A stretch of DNA of 61,128 nucleotides from Chromera velia (taxonomy: Eukaryota; Sar; Chromeraceae), in contig JAHBMJ010001879.1 of NCBI GenBank assembly GCA_018398765.1, positions 5,778 through 66,905 on the forward strand, in the 5' to 3' direction. The notes beneath the pieces are model-generated. The model searched no databases and had not been told where the DNA came from. It saw only the letters and a list, made by a program, of their open reading frames with translations. The stretch's first letter is position 1. Each line of letters starts with the position of its first letter. Below are positions 48,101 through 57,910 of the stretch, in pieces. The position numbers and the translations under genes were made by a program.

Positions 48101-48697
48101 GTCTTCAGGCTTCAATCGGTCACGCGCGAACACTGGCTTTCCTTCGTTCTGTCTGTCTGTCGGACTGTCTATCTATTTGTATGTCTGTCTGTCTGTCTGT
48201 CTGGTCTGTTTTGGCACGCTGATTTTTTTTTCTTTGTTGCAGTTTTTTCGTTCCTTTGTCCATACTGAAGCAGAGCAAAGGAGAAAGTTCGGGGAGAGAG
48301 AAATATTGCAAAGAATCAGGAAACCGGAACAGAAAAACTCTAGGCGACTGGCCACAGACGATCCTTCCCCTGGCGGAACGGGAGGCACCACCAGGCGTGC
48401 TCATGCGACGCCTAGCTTTACCCACAAATTGGCAGCAAGCGCACACACCATGCAGTCTAAGATCCAACACGTCCTCTGACTGGGCGATCTATCGTGCCAC
48501 AGATAATGTCTGCCTGCCTGCCTGCTTGCCTGTCCATCGGATGGAGATGAGTCCCAGAGCAACCCGGCTGAGAGACTGACCACATTCTGAAAATCCAGGG
48601 CTGCCGTCTCTCTCTGAAGGGGAGGGCGCACCCTCACAACAACCCTGAAGGCCCGTCTCTGCCTCGGGTCCAGTCCCCCACACTCGTCAAGCAGCAT
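32421..48697 (-). CDS. Kinesin-like motor protein with a giant low-complexity tail, 16 exons
   Basis: Exons (minus): 48697-48584, 47760-47693 (tentative), 47540-47278, 46849-46776, 46179-46117, 45642-45508, 44988-44930, 44613-44547, 43900-43702, 43225-43053, 42729-42628, 42216-42058, 41832-41127, 40465-40402, 39396-39023, 38650-32421. Phases agree throughout, giving 2,949 codons if the 59 Ns at 38513-38571 are the right length. The N-terminal motor couples ATP hydrolysis to movement on microtubules. It shows [16 protein letters not shown]-loop GQTGTGKT (about 183-190), switch I SSRSH (about 304), switch [12 protein letters not shown] (about 357), [36 protein letters not shown] and [14 protein letters not shown] coiled coil follows (about 460-560), then Gly/Ser/Pro-rich sequence. 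The last exon alone encodes about 2,076 residues, mostly Ser, Pro, Ala and Gln, with no domain I recognise. The N-terminal position of the motor implies plus-end movement. The class is unclear (resembles kinesin-4/-7). Confidence 0.85.
38513..38571. other. Assembly gap (59 N) inside the last kinesin exon
   Basis: N run flanked by a C run. The frame is open on both sides and agrees if the gap is a multiple consistent with 59, but the true size is unknown. Confidence 0.95.
39430..39612. repeat. (CA)n-(GA)n-(TA)n compound microsatellite
   Basis: CA, GA and TA blocks with ATATGTATACAC repeats in the kinesin intron just upstream of exon 39396-39023. Confidence 0.9.
39903..40158. repeat. (GAAA)n/(GAAC)n microsatellite
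   Basis: About 250 bp of GAAA with periodic GAAC and GTAA changes in a kinesin intron. Confidence 0.95.
40716..40788. mobile_element. Hairpin insertion with long inverted ends
   Basis: Left end TGCATTCATTTTTATAATAC, right end TTCTGTACGAAAATGAATGC; the ends pair over about 20 bp. An internal CAGAACTCTGTATGAAAATC adds a second hairpin. It is flanked by 27-bp direct repeats 40689-40715 and 40789-40815 (three mismatches). Here the repeat lies inside a kinesin intron and not over a recognised splice site. Confidence 0.75.
40825..40943. repeat. 64-bp period tandem duplication
   Basis: TCATTT.TCCTCTTTCTCCG then ATCAACCAAGCAGAACAAAG and ACCAAGAAAGAGGCC occur at 40825 and 40889. Confidence 0.85.
44331..44580. 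mobile_element. Two hairpin insertions in a triplicated exon edge
   Basis: The last 28 or so bases of kinesin exon 44613-44547 with donor GTCCGT occur three times (starting 44331, 44439 and 44543; periods 108 and 104). Each extra copy is separated by an AT-rich insert whose ends GCATTTATTTTCATA and TATGAAAACAAATGC are inverted repeats (14 of 15 bases). The copy next to the exon (44543) is the one that keeps the frame. Confidence 0.85.
45854..45995. repeat. 49-bp tandem repeat, three copies
   Basis: The unit has GTCTGTGTGTTTTCTGTCCT, CTTCCATCCGTTCCATTCAT and TCACTGTCC, starting at 45854, 45903 and 45952, in a kinesin intron. Confidence 0.9.
46704..46758. mobile_element. Hairpin insertion over a kinesin donor site
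   Basis: The insert holds CATTCATACAGAG near its left end and GAATTCTGTATGAAAATGAA near its right. The flanking repeat (46671-46703 and 46759-46795, one 4-bp indel) contains the 3' end of exon 46849-46776 with its GTGCGT donor (minus strand). The copy at 46671-46703 is a decoy within the intron. Confidence 0.8.
47537..47668. repeat. 44-bp tandem repeat with three splice acceptors
   Basis: Units at 47537, 47581 and 47625. On the minus strand each carries a TGCACTGACTGCCC branch-like stretch, CTACACTGCAG and CGAA, which is the acceptor of kinesin exon 47540-47278. Only the last copy leads into open coding sequence. No insert separates the copies. Confidence 0.9.
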
Positions 48698-49663
48698 CTT
48701 CTCTATCACAAAATGACAGACAGACAGAGAAATTAAGCCTTGACGTTCGCGTAGCTGCAAACTTTCTCGCTGCTTCACCGAGGGAAATACGACTGGTCTC
48801 GTTCAGTCTGATTCGTTCACCTCCGCGAGAGGATATACAACGGGAGCTCTCACATCAATGAGGTTGTGAAAGTGCAAGTCTGCCTGCTTCGATCCCCAAT
48901 CTCACCTGGAAACATGCAGATCACTTCAGATTCATCCATGATTCATCCGCTCAATGTTGTGACATGTTGTGACTGTAGAATTAAATGATGACTGTTGGCA
49001 TCTGTTGGAAGATGTTGGCAGGATTTTGCAGGTGGCCCCGGGGCGCGGGCGGGTCCGCGCGGCCGGCCGGGGCCCGCGGCGCCGCGCGAAGGTGTACGTG
49101 CGTTCGTCTTCGTGCGTCTCCTGGAGCGAATTTTTTATTACAGCTCAACTTCTCTACACATCTTTCTCATGCAGTGCGTCTTACTATGACCACCGTGTTC
49201 GACCGCCCACAGGACTGGGGGAGCCCCTTTTTCCCATTGACAGATTCCTTTGCCGCGCGGTCGCGTGAGCTGATCAGTGGGTCCTCAGTCTGCTCGCTCG
49301 TCCAGCCTGTCAGTGAGAAGACGCAGTCCGAGACCGCAGTTCCTCCTGTAAACTGTCCCGCTTTGCCGTAGGCTTCCGCTTCATTGGAGACTTGCACAGC
49401 TGATGGTGAGGTGGGCCAAGCCGTTACGCCTTTAGCAAAGTGAATTCAAGTTCTCGTTTTCCACATCTTTGCTGACGGCAGAGAGACGGCGTTGATACTC
49501 CCCTCCCTTTCTTCTCTCTCGGCTCTGAGGGCGCATCCTGGAGAAGGAAAGCAGAAGTTTGGTTTAAAGAAGGAAGAAGAGAGAGAAGACCTCTATCTAA
49601 AGGCGCATTGCCCGCAAGCAGTGGAGGAAAGACAGAACAGAAGAAGACGAAGCAGAAGCAAGG
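48698..49663. promoter_or_regulatory. Divergent intergenic region, kinesin (-) / AMPK beta (+)
   Basis: About 970 bp between the two start codons. It contains an isolated, extremely GC-rich stretch (about 49033-49092, with GGGGCGCGGGCGGGTCCGCG and CGGCCGGCCGGGGCCCGC). This is unlike anything else in the window and may be a shared CpG-type promoter core. It has no recognised coding sequence. Confidence 0.4.
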
Positions 49664-50192
49664 ATGGGATCCCAAACATCCTCTTCCCAGCACCAGGCCC
49701 TCTCTGACGCCAACCAGTCCGGCTTCGGAAGGGTCCACAGAGAAGGAGGGGCCCCCAGCTACGGGCCCCATAAACCGCAGCAACATGCGGGGGGGGCTGT
49801 GGCGGAGAGCCAGGTCCGCATGATGGGGGCTGGAGCGATGCAGTACTCAATAGGACTCCAAGGTATGTGTTTGGGTTTGCATGCAATCGCGTGTGTGCAT
49901 CTGTACGTGTGGACGCATACACATGCACAGAGCCAGGTCCTCCTGATGGGCCTGAACTGCAACAGTACTCAGTGGGCTTCAGCTCTCTTTCTCCCTCGAC
50001 TCTCAGTGCATGTGCATGGGACAGGCCGGGTGAAACACGGGCTCGTGCATACACCTGGTGGCGATGCACTAGTGAATGGGGAATTTTAAAAAGCACTGTC
50101 TTCCCTGTGCTCGTCAGTGAATGGATGGATGGGTGCAATTTGATCATTCTTCAGCAAGGCATTGAAAGAGGCGCGTGGGGAGGAAAGGTGTA

Positions 50193-50229
<37 letters not shown>

Positions 50230-51586
50230 CAAACATGAATGCGCTGGTGGTCTTGCAGGGACATCCATCCCAGCGACCCCCGCCCGCCACCCAACGGATT
50301 CTGAGCATGATGCCAACCAGACCGTCCCCTGTGTGATCACATGGACACATGGGGGACAAAATGTTTTTGTTACGGGGAGCTTCAATGGGTGGTCGCTCGA
50401 GAATAAACTCAGACTGGTAGGTTCGTTCGTGCAAATTTCTGCCCTGAGGGTCTTGGAGGATCTTTCACGGAACGTTCCTCAGACTTGATTAATTAATGGT
50501 GTCTGTCTGAAGGCGTATCCAAGATGAAGGAGACTGTCGATTCATTGTTGTCAACAGACAGACAGTTTCTTGTGATCGCATGAACACGAGCGTGTGGCAT
50601 GTGTGCGTATCTTCACTCCCTCATAGACCGCCAGCTTTCAAAGCAGACATACACTTTCACACACGCCTCTCTCTTACATACACACATGTGTGTGTGTTCC
50701 GTCGTGTTTTCCAGTTCGGCGTGGGGGCTGACCGGTGCATATGCAGCGAAAGCCTCACTGAAGTTGGAGATGCGGAACGACGCAAAACTGACTGACTAGC
50801 AAATTGATTGATTCATTGGTTGGTTGATTGTAGGTCCGGTCGGGAAACGAGTTCTCGATCATCAAGGACCTCCCGAGAGGGGTTCACTACTACAAATTCA
50901 TCGGTCGGTCAGCCAGCCAGCCAGTGAGCCCCCGAACCGTGCATTTTTTTTTCGAATCGAATGCGCGCGTTTGTGTGTGTACAAACATAGATACGTAAGT
51001 GAGTGTGTGGGGAGGGATGAAGGGCCGATCTTTCTTTCTGTTTCTGCTCCTGCCGATAGGTGAGGTCTTCTTTCTGTGCACGTGTGTCCGCACTCACAAT
51101 ACGTACGCAACACAAACCACATGTTTGTGCCTGTGTCTGCCTGCCAGAAGCAATTCAGTTAACGGGCAGCACGTGCATTGGTTGATTCAGTCTCATTGAC
51201 ACATTTATCCGCCAGATAGATGCATTTATTTCGTGTCGTTTTGTTTGTTTGTTCCTGTTGATTGATTGATTGCAGTGGACGACCAGTGGAAATACTCTCC
51301 CGATCAGACAGTGCAGGCAGACCAACACGGAAACGTCAACAACGTCCTCGACACAACAAGGTCAGTCAGTCAGTCAGTCAGTCAATCAGTCAGTCAGTCA
51401 GTCAGTCAGTCAGTCAGTCGAAAAAGGAGAGACGAAGAAGGAAAAGAAGAACAAGAAAGAGAAGGAGAAGAAAAGTAAAACAAAACAAAACGAAACGAAT
51501 AGCGTTCTTGGCCCAGCCAAATAAGTTAACAAGTTTGACCCCTTGTTTGTCAAAAGAAAACCACATCGTCTGCCGTCATCCGCTCC

Positions 51587-51625
<39 letters not shown>

Positions 51626-51843
51626 CTTTTTTTTTTGAGAGAAACAGGTGTGGTTGGGGCCAATTTACATTTCCCGTCCGTCTGAATGAAACTTGCATCC
51701 GGACACAATTAATTGTCCCTGCCTTGCCTTGCCCTGTGTTACCAACTCTGCCATGCATGGCGACTTTCGTCGACCAGTAAATTGGAGACTCTTCTTGAAC
51801 CTCACCATGGGGACAATACACGGGATTTGTTTTGGTCTCTCTC

Positions 51844-51897
<54 letters not shown>

Positions 51898-54584
51898 TGT
51901 GCGTGCGTGTGTGTGTGCGTGTGTGTGTGAGTGTGTTTCATGCAGATACCAACACTACGCTTTCCGCATCCCCTCAGAACACGAACAGGTACCCGCCTTT
52001 CGCCTAAACTCCCTTAATTCCTTCCTGTCTCTCTGTTCCTGGCTGTCTGATGCTGACGGCTTTCCTTTTGTTTTGTGTTTCTCTCTGCTTCTGAATGCTT
52101 CACTCAGCATCTCTTCCTGCGAAGTTCTCGTGGAAAGAAAGAACGGCCTTTCTTTCTTTCTTTCTTTCTTTCTTTGAAACACCCAAAATGTCTGTCGCTT
52201 TGCTTCCGTTTCCTTCCTTCACGCACGCATGCAGGCTAGATACGCGACCTATGCCCAGAGAGTACCCGCACCTGCTGAATTCTCCACGGACGCTGCCACC
52301 ATTCCTTTGCTCCTGAGTAGGAGGTCTGTTTTCTTTCATACAGAAAAAGAATTCTGAGCAGGAGGTTTGTTTTGTTTGTCATCTTTTTTTTGCCGTTTGT
52401 CTTTTGTTTATCGACCGTGCCCGTCCGTCTTTTTTGCGGTTTCCTTTCATGCGCGTCTGTTATCTTTTCTCGTTCCTCTTTTTGTTTTGGCAGCAGAACA
52501 GTCCACAGTGCTGCTCTTCAATTTTGTGTTTTTTTCTCTACCGTACGATTCTAAATGAACCGAAATAAGATGGAGAGACAAAACGCAATGTCCCCAAACG
52601 AAATTATGTTTCCAAAAGTGTTGCTCCTCCAACAAAAGAACAGCACAGGCTGTCTTACCGTTGCAGAGACGCCATCGTTGGACATGATGGGGAGGGACTC
52701 TTTGCACATGCTTCCCACTTTCGCACGTACATAGACACAATCATTTGACCTTTTTCCAGCCGTCACAAACTGCGGTCACGGGTGGACAGGTGCGTGTGTG
52801 GACGCTTGTACGTGTTCGTGGGGGTGGGGGGGGGGTCGGTGTGTCTGTGTACGAACGTTTCACCAACTAAGTGCGCCTGGCTGGCTGCTTCCTCCCTTCC
52901 CTCCTTCCTTCCTTCCCTGCAGCACTTGCGTGGCGGCAGAGCCCCAAAAGGGCGCCTCCATCCCCCTGCACTGTCTCTCCAACCACGTCTTTCATGATTC
53001 ATACACACATCGGCTTTTCGGGTCCGTTTTCTGGTCTTTCGCGCGCTCGCTCACTTTTGAGAGTGTCTACCGAAATCAAATCCGAGAAGACGAACCGTCG
53101 GTAGTGTAGAAGAGACAAGAACCCCAAGAAGAAATTCAGGAGAGAGTCAATGCAAGAAGAGAGAGAGCACGATGTGGGGGGCAAGAAGAAGGAAGCTACA
53201 TGCATGAGATAGGAGGCTCACTCACTGTTTTTTCTTTCTCAGCAAGCGAAGGAAGACATGAACGAGTCGAGTGAGAGTAATCCCATTCCAGTTCGTGTGT
53301 AAGAGAAACTCTGAAAGATAGAGTGCGAGCGTGAATGCCCCTCTATCGCACTTGTCGCCCCGCTCGTTCAGCCTCTGCTCCGTTGTCTCTCGGCAGGCTT
53401 TCTTGTTATGTATCGCCTCTCGAAATTTCCATGCAGCGTGTTTTCTCTGTTCCATTACGTGCACTTTTACTTTCCGTCCTCTTTGTTTCTCTCTTCTTTC
53501 CTGCCCCCTGCATGTCTCTTTTCTTTTCTTCTCAAATCCGCTTCCTTCTCCGTTCTCTCTGTGTCGTCTTCTTTTCTCTTCTCAGGCCCACAGTCTCGTG
53601 CGTCGCAGCGACGCAGAGATGGCGCCCGACGACCCAAACGTATTGTGGGCAAAAGTCAGTGAAGAGGTGATAGAAGAGCAGAAGAAGACTGTTGTTCCTT
53701 CCTTTGTTTTTTTTTTCTTAGCGGGGACGGACAGACAGACCTTCGGAAGGGGCAGGGAGAGGGAGAGGGGGGGAACGTTATGAGTTTGAGTTTTGGTGTG
53801 GTTGGGGCGGATTCTTTCTGTCTCTTTCTGAATAGACAGAGACAGGCAGGGAGCAGACAGAAACCGAAACGATGGACAGGGGGGTTTGGCCCGCCCTAAA
53901 AAAATCGCCACACGTGTGGATACAGAAAGATGGTGCCAGAATGAAAAGAGGGAGGCGGACGGGAGGGAGGGAGGATGCATCAAGCTTTCCGGAGATATTG
54001 AGGGAAAGAGATGGAGGGAGAAAAGGAGAAAGCAGAATGAAGAGAGAGAAGACAAAGTCCCCCCCCTTGCAGAAATTTCTGCTGCAATGTCCTGAGTGTG
54101 TCCCCGTCTCTTTGCGCCACTGTCCCTTTTTCTGCAGAAGCATCTCTCTGTCTGCTCTCATCTTTGTCAATGTATGTGTGTAAAGCACTGGTGTGTGGGG
54201 GTATGTATGCAAATGTTCAGGTATGCCACTTTCATCTTCGTGACGATCAACCCTTTGTGCCCGGTCCTTCCTGCCGAGACTTCGGAGTATGTCTCAGGAG
54301 ATGGTCAGGGAGGCGCTGGGGGGGCAGGAAGAAGTCAGTACGAGGCCGGGGGAGGGTCTGTAGGGGCGTCGTCGCTTCAGAGAAATCCTCTGAAAAAACT
54401 ACTTCTCGGGTATAGGGGGGGGGTCAGGAATCCGTATGTCTTCGTGGGAGGAGGCGGGCAGGGGCAAATCGCGCTTGGGCCTGCTGGTGGCTCTCAGGAC
54501 GGGCAGCAGGCTCCTAGACCGGTCCGCGCGGGGGGGCCGCATGTCTTGAGTTCGTCGGTTCGGATGACGGTTGAGGAAGGCTGA
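49664..54584 (+). CDS. PRKAB: AMP-activated protein kinase (SNF1) beta subunit, 9 exons
   Basis: Exons: 49664-49862, 50259-50416, 50834-50903, 51276-51360, 51946-51988, 52235-52323, 52923-53021, 53586-53666, 54221-54584 (395 codons plus stop, all phases consistent, GT-AG). The beta subunit is the scaffold that joins the kinase (alpha) and nucleotide-sensing (gamma) subunits. The protein starts MGSQ, giving a Gly2 myristoylation-type N terminus as in animal beta subunits. The glycogen-binding CBM48 domain (about 84-175) reads VPCVITWTHGGQNVFVTGSF, NGWS, FSIIKDLPRGVHYYKFIV and DDQWKYSPDQ, followed by NVNNVLD. The C-terminal complex-forming domain (about 186-290) shows IPLHCLSNHVFHDSY, CVAATQRWR and KRYATFIFVTINP. 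The last about 100 residues form a Gly/Ala/Gln-rich tail not usual in the family. The donor of exon 6 is ambiguous (52316 or 52323; the latter keeps frame). Confidence 0.88.
49806..49985. repeat. Diverged direct repeat of the AMPK beta exon 1 end
   Basis: Exon 1 end (about 49806-49866, AGAGCCAGGTCC...CAGTACTCAATAGGACTCCAA) recurs with many changes at about 49929-49985 (AGAGCCAGGTCC...CAGTACTCAGTGGGCTTCA). It appears to be an older exon-edge duplication inside the intron. Confidence 0.6.
50198..50228. repeat. (GT)n before AMPK beta exon 2
   Basis: A short GT microsatellite about 30 bp upstream of the acceptor. Confidence 0.9.
52333..52353. mobile_element. Minimal insertion (TTTCATACAG core) over an AMPK beta donor
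   Basis: A 21-bp insert containing CTTTCATACAGAAAAAG lies between 20-bp direct repeats 52313-52332 and 52354-52373 (two mismatches). The repeat contains the end of exon 52235-52323 and its donor GAG|GT. Confidence 0.65.
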
Positions 54585-55683
54585 GACGATGTATGCATGC
54601 AAGGTTGGAGTCCGAATTTAAGGAGGGCAGGCAGTCTGGCCAATGAAAAGCAGAAGCACGGCCGGGAGATTGATGGCCGAAGTAGATCGATGAAAGGGCC
54701 AGCTAGAATGGAGCAGCATCCATGCAGGGAAATGATGATCGAGGGAATCTGTTTCTCGATCATAGTATCCGACCAGTTCAGTTCGTCCGCAGAAAGATTC
54801 TCTCTTCTGCTTGATCACTATCACAGTATGGTTACTTCCACAGTTCGTCTTCTTTAGAACGAAACTTCATAGTTTTCAAAACAAATAACTGCATCTAACT
54901 GTTACGGCATATTCATAACCTGTATAAATTAACTTAAATTAAATTTTTGAATTAAGGGACTCGGATGTATGGTAGAGGCGGCTTCATTACCGCTTCAATC
55001 AAGCCCTGACTTTATAATAGTTTGTAAATGTTTAGGTAAATATTGGTAATAGCTTATGTAATAGTATTGAATGCCTGTGATTAGCCTTAATTCTAGCCTT
55101 AATTATACAATTTGATCGACATACTACAGCTTTAGTGTCGGTTTACAATAAAAAAGCCGTCCCCTGGCAGTGGACCACTGAAAAAAATGATGTAAAAATC
55201 TGGAACATTAATGCTATGTTATAAACTATGTTATGTTATATTCTAAGGAGCGTGTAAGGCGGTACTTCTCACTTCTTCTTCAGAGAGACGCCCGAAAGCT
55301 AGACCAAAAGGCCAGTGCCTTCATTGCTGCATGCCTAGGACCGGACTGATCGATCCTGGGGCGCAGTATTGTGCTAGCTAGTAGTCCTAAAGTTCGGCCG
55401 CTTTAGGTGAGCAATCGCTAGCGTGCTCCTAACTTATAATATGACATGAATGCTCACAGACTGCCCTTTGCCATTGGGACACGATGGCTGGCGGGTTAAG
55501 TCACCTTATCATCATCATCATATTATGTAATAAACATGTTACTAATATTGTCCATATGCAGTAACAGGCTATTATTAACAGCGATATTAGATAAACTGCA
55601 AACCAACATACTACTGCAGCTACTGGTGCAGCTACTACTGCTTTAATAACAGTATCGCACAGTTGCTACGTCAGCTGGCTTAA
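54585..55683. other. Convergent intergenic region, AT-rich from about 54850
   Basis: Separates the 3' ends of AMPK beta and XPF. No gene. At 55150-55235 it holds CCCCTGGCAGTGGACCACT and TCTGGAACATTAATG, shared with the other AT-rich islands. Confidence 0.6.
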
Positions 55684-57873
55684 TCAAAGTTGCATGCCAT
55701 CTTTATTGATGAAAGCGAACAGTTCCCTACCGCAGGTAGGTCCGATCATGGTGATCATTTCCTGTTCAGATAAGAGACAGAGAGCGGCCAGCGATTCGAC
55801 CTGCAAAGAAAAGGAAATTAATTGAAAAGAGACAGATGTGCACACAGCGATTCGACCTGCAAAGAAAAGGAAATTAATTGAAAAGAGACAGATGTGCACA
55901 CAGAAAGCAGCAATAACCTGTTGTAGAAATATTGCTAGAGTGGCTCAAGCTGGCAAAGAGAAGCGGTTCTTCTTTAAGCTCCGATCCGATGAAAGCCACT
56001 TTCCTTCACTTCTTGTGTGTCGTATAAAACGATCTCTTCTTGCTTTCTTCCGAATCCCTTTTCAAGAATGTGTGGAGCTACTCGTCAATTTCTGCTTTTT
56101 CCTGTCCACGACTTTTCTCATGCCATAAAGCCTGGTAGAGGGGCCTGTATTTTCAAGGCACTTACTGTTGTTTTGAGCATGGAGGCGTTTTGCTTATGGA
56201 ATTCGGGATTTCAATTTATTTCTGTGACTAGTAGGTAACCAAACACACCACACTGCATGGAAGTAAAGAGTCCCGATCGAAGCGCCGCAGTTGATCCTCC
56301 CAGCTCAACCCACCAACTCACCGTGTTTCGATGCACGTGTCTGTTTTTTCTTCCGTACAGCAGTTGACTGTCTGTCTGACCTTTCTAACGATGATGCTCG
56401 CATTTCGTGGCGTCACCCCGGGCAGTTTCCTCAAAACGTCCACCGCCACGTGGTTTGACGCAGAGTCTGCAGTCACCGCCTGGTGCTGGAGGGAAGCCTG
56501 CCCCGAGGGCGCACCCGCAGGCTCAGCAGCAGGTGCGGGGGATGAGGCCGAAGAGGCAGCCCGGTCTGCTGTCTCTGGTGCAGCGCCTTGTGAGGGTTGG
56601 CTTTGTCCTTTATTGGTACCGCTTTCTTGCGGTGAGGATGCAGATGAGGAGGATGCAGGCGAGGGAGATGCAGCCCGTGGGTTCTCTGGTTGATCATCTG
56701 TCTTTGCTGCTGTGGCAATCTGTTTTTTGGCATCCACTTCCGGTAGCGTTGCTTCTTCTTCTTCTTGAAGCGGCCCTTCTCTCTTCTTGCTACTGGTCGA
56801 AACTCGACGAGAAGAATTCTCTGCACTTCCGCTTGATTCCTCTTCTACAGATGCATCCTTTCGTTCAACTCTCTCACTTTGTCCAGCACCTGCTTTTTCA
56901 AATCTTTCCTTCCTTTCTGCCTCCCCGTCTGCTGATGCCTGGCCGTTCCCGTCACCAACATAAAGATCAACAACGTCATCGTCGTCGTCGTCATCAATCA
57001 CAAACACAGTTGGAACGGGTGATTTTCCTCCGCCCTTCTCTTTCTGTCCAACTCTTCCTGCGCCCCCCTCCCCACCGCTAGAAGAAGATGCAGAAGCAGA
57101 GGCAGAAGATTCGGGGGCCATTTCCCCGTCCCTTTCCCCTTGTCCCCCGATTCCCTCCACCACCACCTCGGACGAGGACGGAGATTGGCTCGAAGCAGTA
57201 CCGTCGCGCCCTCCTCTTCCTCTACCCCTTTGCGCGCTTGTCTCCGTACTGTCTTTGGGCTTCTGGGCGGCATCAGCAGAACCCCCTGCAGAACCACGAA
57301 GATCTACGGCGTTCGATACCGAGGAAGACACGTCCAAACCATCCGCTGCCTCCGCCAAGGGGCCCCCTCCTGTTCCTGAGGCGGAAGCAGAAGAAGAGGA
57401 GGAAGAGGAAGAAGAAAACGCAGAAGCAAAAGCAGCGGAAGCAGAAGCAGAAGACGAAGACGACGAAGCAGAAGAACCCGACCCCCCCGTCCCAGATGCA
57501 GTCGGGCTTTCGTCGTCCTCCTCTGTCCCCGCACTCATGGCTCTCTGCAAGTCCGGCTGTTCTCGTCCCACCTGCAGCACTTTCGTTGATATGTTGATCA
57601 CTCGATCCCTCCATCCATGCGTGCGTGCGTGCGTGCGTGTACACAAACAAACAACAAATCTTTCCTTCAACGAGAAACTGGGGAGGGAGGAGAAGCTTTT
57701 CAAATCATTGATACACCCCTCCTTTCTTACTTCTCACACAGACACAGGCACCAAATCAGCGAAGAATGCTTCATGTGATCGTAGGCAAGTGTACGCAGAC
57801 TCTCAGACAGACAGACAGACAGACAGACAGACACAGACAGACAGTCACTCAGACAGACAGACAGACAGTCACT

Positions 57874-57910
<37 letters not shown>

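Noticed and set aside
49033-49092. Ribosomal RNA fragment
   Set aside because: The GC-rich patch recalls rRNA expansion segments, but it is too short and its flanks show no rRNA core sequence.
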